Shown here piece by piece: positions 4,640 through 5,649 of a DNA stretch of 5,649 nucleotides. The stretch is from Syntrophomonas sp. GTDB lineage: Bacteria; Bacillota; Syntrophomonadia; Syntrophomonadales; Syntrophomonadaceae. Made by a program: the position numbers and the translations under genes. The notes beneath the pieces were generated by a model that saw nothing but the letters and a program-made list of their open reading frames with translations, ran no database searches and was not told where the DNA came from. Every line of letters starts with the position of its first letter. The first letter of the stretch is position 1. The stretch lies in the NCBI GenBank assembly GCA_028709355.1, contig JAQVXF010000084.1, positions 1 to 5,649 of the forward strand, in the 5' to 3' direction.

Positions 4640-5389
4640 TTAAATAGCAAACTCGATTATCTTGGCCGCGATCAATTCGATATCAGGTCCCATGGTAGCT
4701 ATGTGTCCAGAGTTCTCAAGTTCTATCAGCCGCACTTGAGCCCGGTGCGCTTTTTCTTTGATGAACTTGGCACTGCGGGCGTCCACTGTTTCATCCCAAC
4801 GCGACTGCATCAACAAAATGGGTAACTCCAGTTCCGGCAGTTCCTTTATGACCCGGTCTCGCAGAGTATGCATGCTGCGCAAGGCTCTTAATGGCATGAC
4901 GTCATAGGCAAACCGCCCCTGCCGGTCCAGGTCTGTCTGGTCGGCGGCCAGTTTCTTGGGATAATAGGGCTTTAAATACCTTAATAAAGGCGCCAGGCTC
5001 ATAAGTCGCGGTGAAGTGGTGTAGATGGGGGTATTGATGGCGATGACCCCGTCCACGTCATTGGTAACCTTGGCAGAATGTAGGCTCAGCAGCCCCCCCA
5101 TGGACAATCCGGTAACATAGATCCGGCTATGCCGCTTCTTGAGATATTTGATTTCCTGGTCGATACGATCATACCAGTCCTCCCAGCAAGTCAGGTTCAT
5201 CTCCTGGGGCGAACAACCATGGCCGGGCAGAAGAGGACCACTTACGGTGAACCCGGTTTGGGCATAAACCAACTGGGCCACCGGGTATACCTCGGAGGGC
5301 GAGGCGGTAAAGCCATGCACGAACAAACAGGCGATATCTCCGGAACCGGTCAATAAAAACGATGCTGCCTGTGGATTGATCAATCCCAT
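4640..5389 (-). CDS. Alpha/beta-hydrolase, carboxylesterase (Est30/YvaK type)
   Basis: This is a serine hydrolase expected to cleave short- to medium-chain carboxylic esters or monoacylglycerols in the cytoplasm; no signal peptide is present. The 249-aa length is close to Geobacillus Est30 (about 247 aa). Seen in order: the oxyanion loop LFVHGFTASP (22-31), the family motif GPLLPGHG (51-58), the nucleophile elbow TGLSMGG with Ser96 (93-99), the acid Asp199 in SRWDETV (196-202), and His229 in NSGHI (226-230). The triad is therefore Ser96-Asp199-His229 and looks intact. The ATG at 5387-5389 has GGGGAG in front with a 5-base gap. A strong promoter (5497-5525) and a roughly 100-base leader precede it, making it the likely first gene of this transcript. 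In B. subtilis the related yvaK also lies directly upstream of rnr-smpB-ssrA. Monoacylglycerol lipase is the closest alternative name. Confidence 0.92.
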   Translation of the reverse strand: MGLINPQAASFLLTGSGDIACLFVHGFTASPSEVYPVAQLVYAQTGFTVSGPLLPGHGCSPQEMNLTCWEDWYDRIDQEIKYLKKRHSRIYVTGLSMGGLLSLHSAKVTNDVDGVIAINTPIYTTSPRLMSLAPLLRYLKPYYPKKLAADQTDLDRQGRFAYDVMPLRALRSMHTLRDRVIKELPELELPILLMQSRWDETVDARSAKFIKEKAHRAQVRLIELENSGHIATMGPDIELIAAKIIEFAI

Positions 5390-5429
5390 AATCTCTCCCC
5401 TGCTATAAATAAAACCTACAGTGCTGCGT

Positions 5430-5468
5430 GCCGATCTGGTCCCGCTGATGCCGAGACCGCCTATCGGC
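5430..5468 (-). promoter_or_regulatory. Stem-loop in the esterase leader
   Basis: Read on the minus strand, GCCGAT (5468-5463) pairs with ATCGGC (5435-5430), and inside it GGTCTC (5458-5453) pairs with GGGACC (5443-5438). The inner stem includes one G-U and has a 9-base loop. The two six-pair stems are separated by a small internal loop (4 and 2 bases). It lies within the predicted leader between the promoter and the start codon. No T-box, SAM or other named riboswitch consensus is recognisable, and no U-tract follows. A protein site or mRNA-stabilising hairpin is possible. Confidence 0.45.
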
Positions 5469-5496
5469 TGATTGACCTGGATGCGAGTATACTGTC

Positions 5497-5525
5497 ACTA
5501 TAGCTCAGCCCTTCCCCTATATCAA
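5497..5525 (-). promoter_or_regulatory. Sigma-A type promoter for the esterase-led operon
   Basis: On the minus strand TTGATA (5525-5520, five of six) is followed by exactly 17 bases and TATAGT (5502-5497, five of six), predicting a start near 5490 and a leader of about 100 bases. It is the best promoter in the right half and probably drives esterase, the HD hydrolase and rnr. A second box, TATACT (5488-5493), lies within the palindrome AGTATACT just downstream of the -10. Confidence 0.75.
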
Positions 5526-5649
5526 GGGTATTCACTCCCCCCGGATTACACCGCCACCTAATCACCTGCTCTCATTTCCACTCTAACTGTTTCAAGTCCT
5601 AGTAACCAAATCCCATTGTCTATCACAGCTAAGAAGGAGCACCAATCAC
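5526..5649. other. Right-edge region, no assignable gene
   Basis: No gene can be supported. On the plus strand AAGGAG (5634-5639) lies 10 bases from the edge, so a divergent gene could start at or just past 5650. On the minus strand a 29-codon frame (5647-5561, ending in TAG) is open from the edge; its sequence resembles nothing I know, but it could be the tail of an upstream gene. SecG, expected here by comparison with B. subtilis, is not visible. Confidence 0.3.

Overview
The window carries a conserved Firmicutes trans-translation and RNA-decay gene block, all transcribed on the minus strand (right to left), with the end of an insertion sequence beyond its downstream edge. In transcription order the block is: an alpha/beta-hydrolase of the carboxylesterase (Est30/YvaK) type, an HD-superfamily phosphohydrolase, RNase R (rnr), SmpB (smpB) and tmRNA (ssrA). 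The order est-rnr-smpB-ssrA matches the Bacillus subtilis locus secG-yvaK-rnr-smpB-ssrA. That order, the strong Shine-Dalgarno sequences, the TTG starts and the moderate GC content suggest a Gram-positive bacterium of the Firmicutes, most likely a Clostridia lineage. The species cannot be named from this window.

Left edge (1-414): the 5' part of an IS3-type element, with an OrfA (HTH) reading frame that runs off the window, three TGGACA-type direct repeats in its leader, and a probable terminal inverted repeat near 381-414. Next (415-565) is an AT-rich, gene-free stretch with three TTTCAACGATTA-like direct repeats, possibly debris of a second mobile element. Two hairpin terminators (566-598 and 618-663) close the ssrA transcript and shield it from the insertion.

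Core (672-1623): a complete one-piece tmRNA of about 349 nt with encoded CCA, a G3-U wobble in the acceptor stem and a tag frame reading AEDNFALAA. Upstream of it is smpB, which has its own good sigma-A promoter at 1728-1757 in the rnr-smpB gap.

Right half (1801-5389): a 700-aa RNase R, a 183-aa HD hydrolase and a 249-aa esterase. The esterase is preceded by a near-consensus sigma-A promoter at 5497-5525 and a structured leader. The last 120 bases contain no gene I can support.

Functionally, SmpB and tmRNA rescue ribosomes stalled on non-stop mRNAs and tag the nascent peptides, while RNase R is known in other bacteria to degrade the faulty mRNAs and structured RNA. The esterase is a conserved neighbour with no proven role in this pathway. 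The HD hydrolase is an extra gene between esterase and rnr compared with B. subtilis. I see no clearly new biological system. The points most worth a second look are the tail-less RNase R, the inserted HD gene, the two repeat arrays beside the insertion sequence and the structured leaders.
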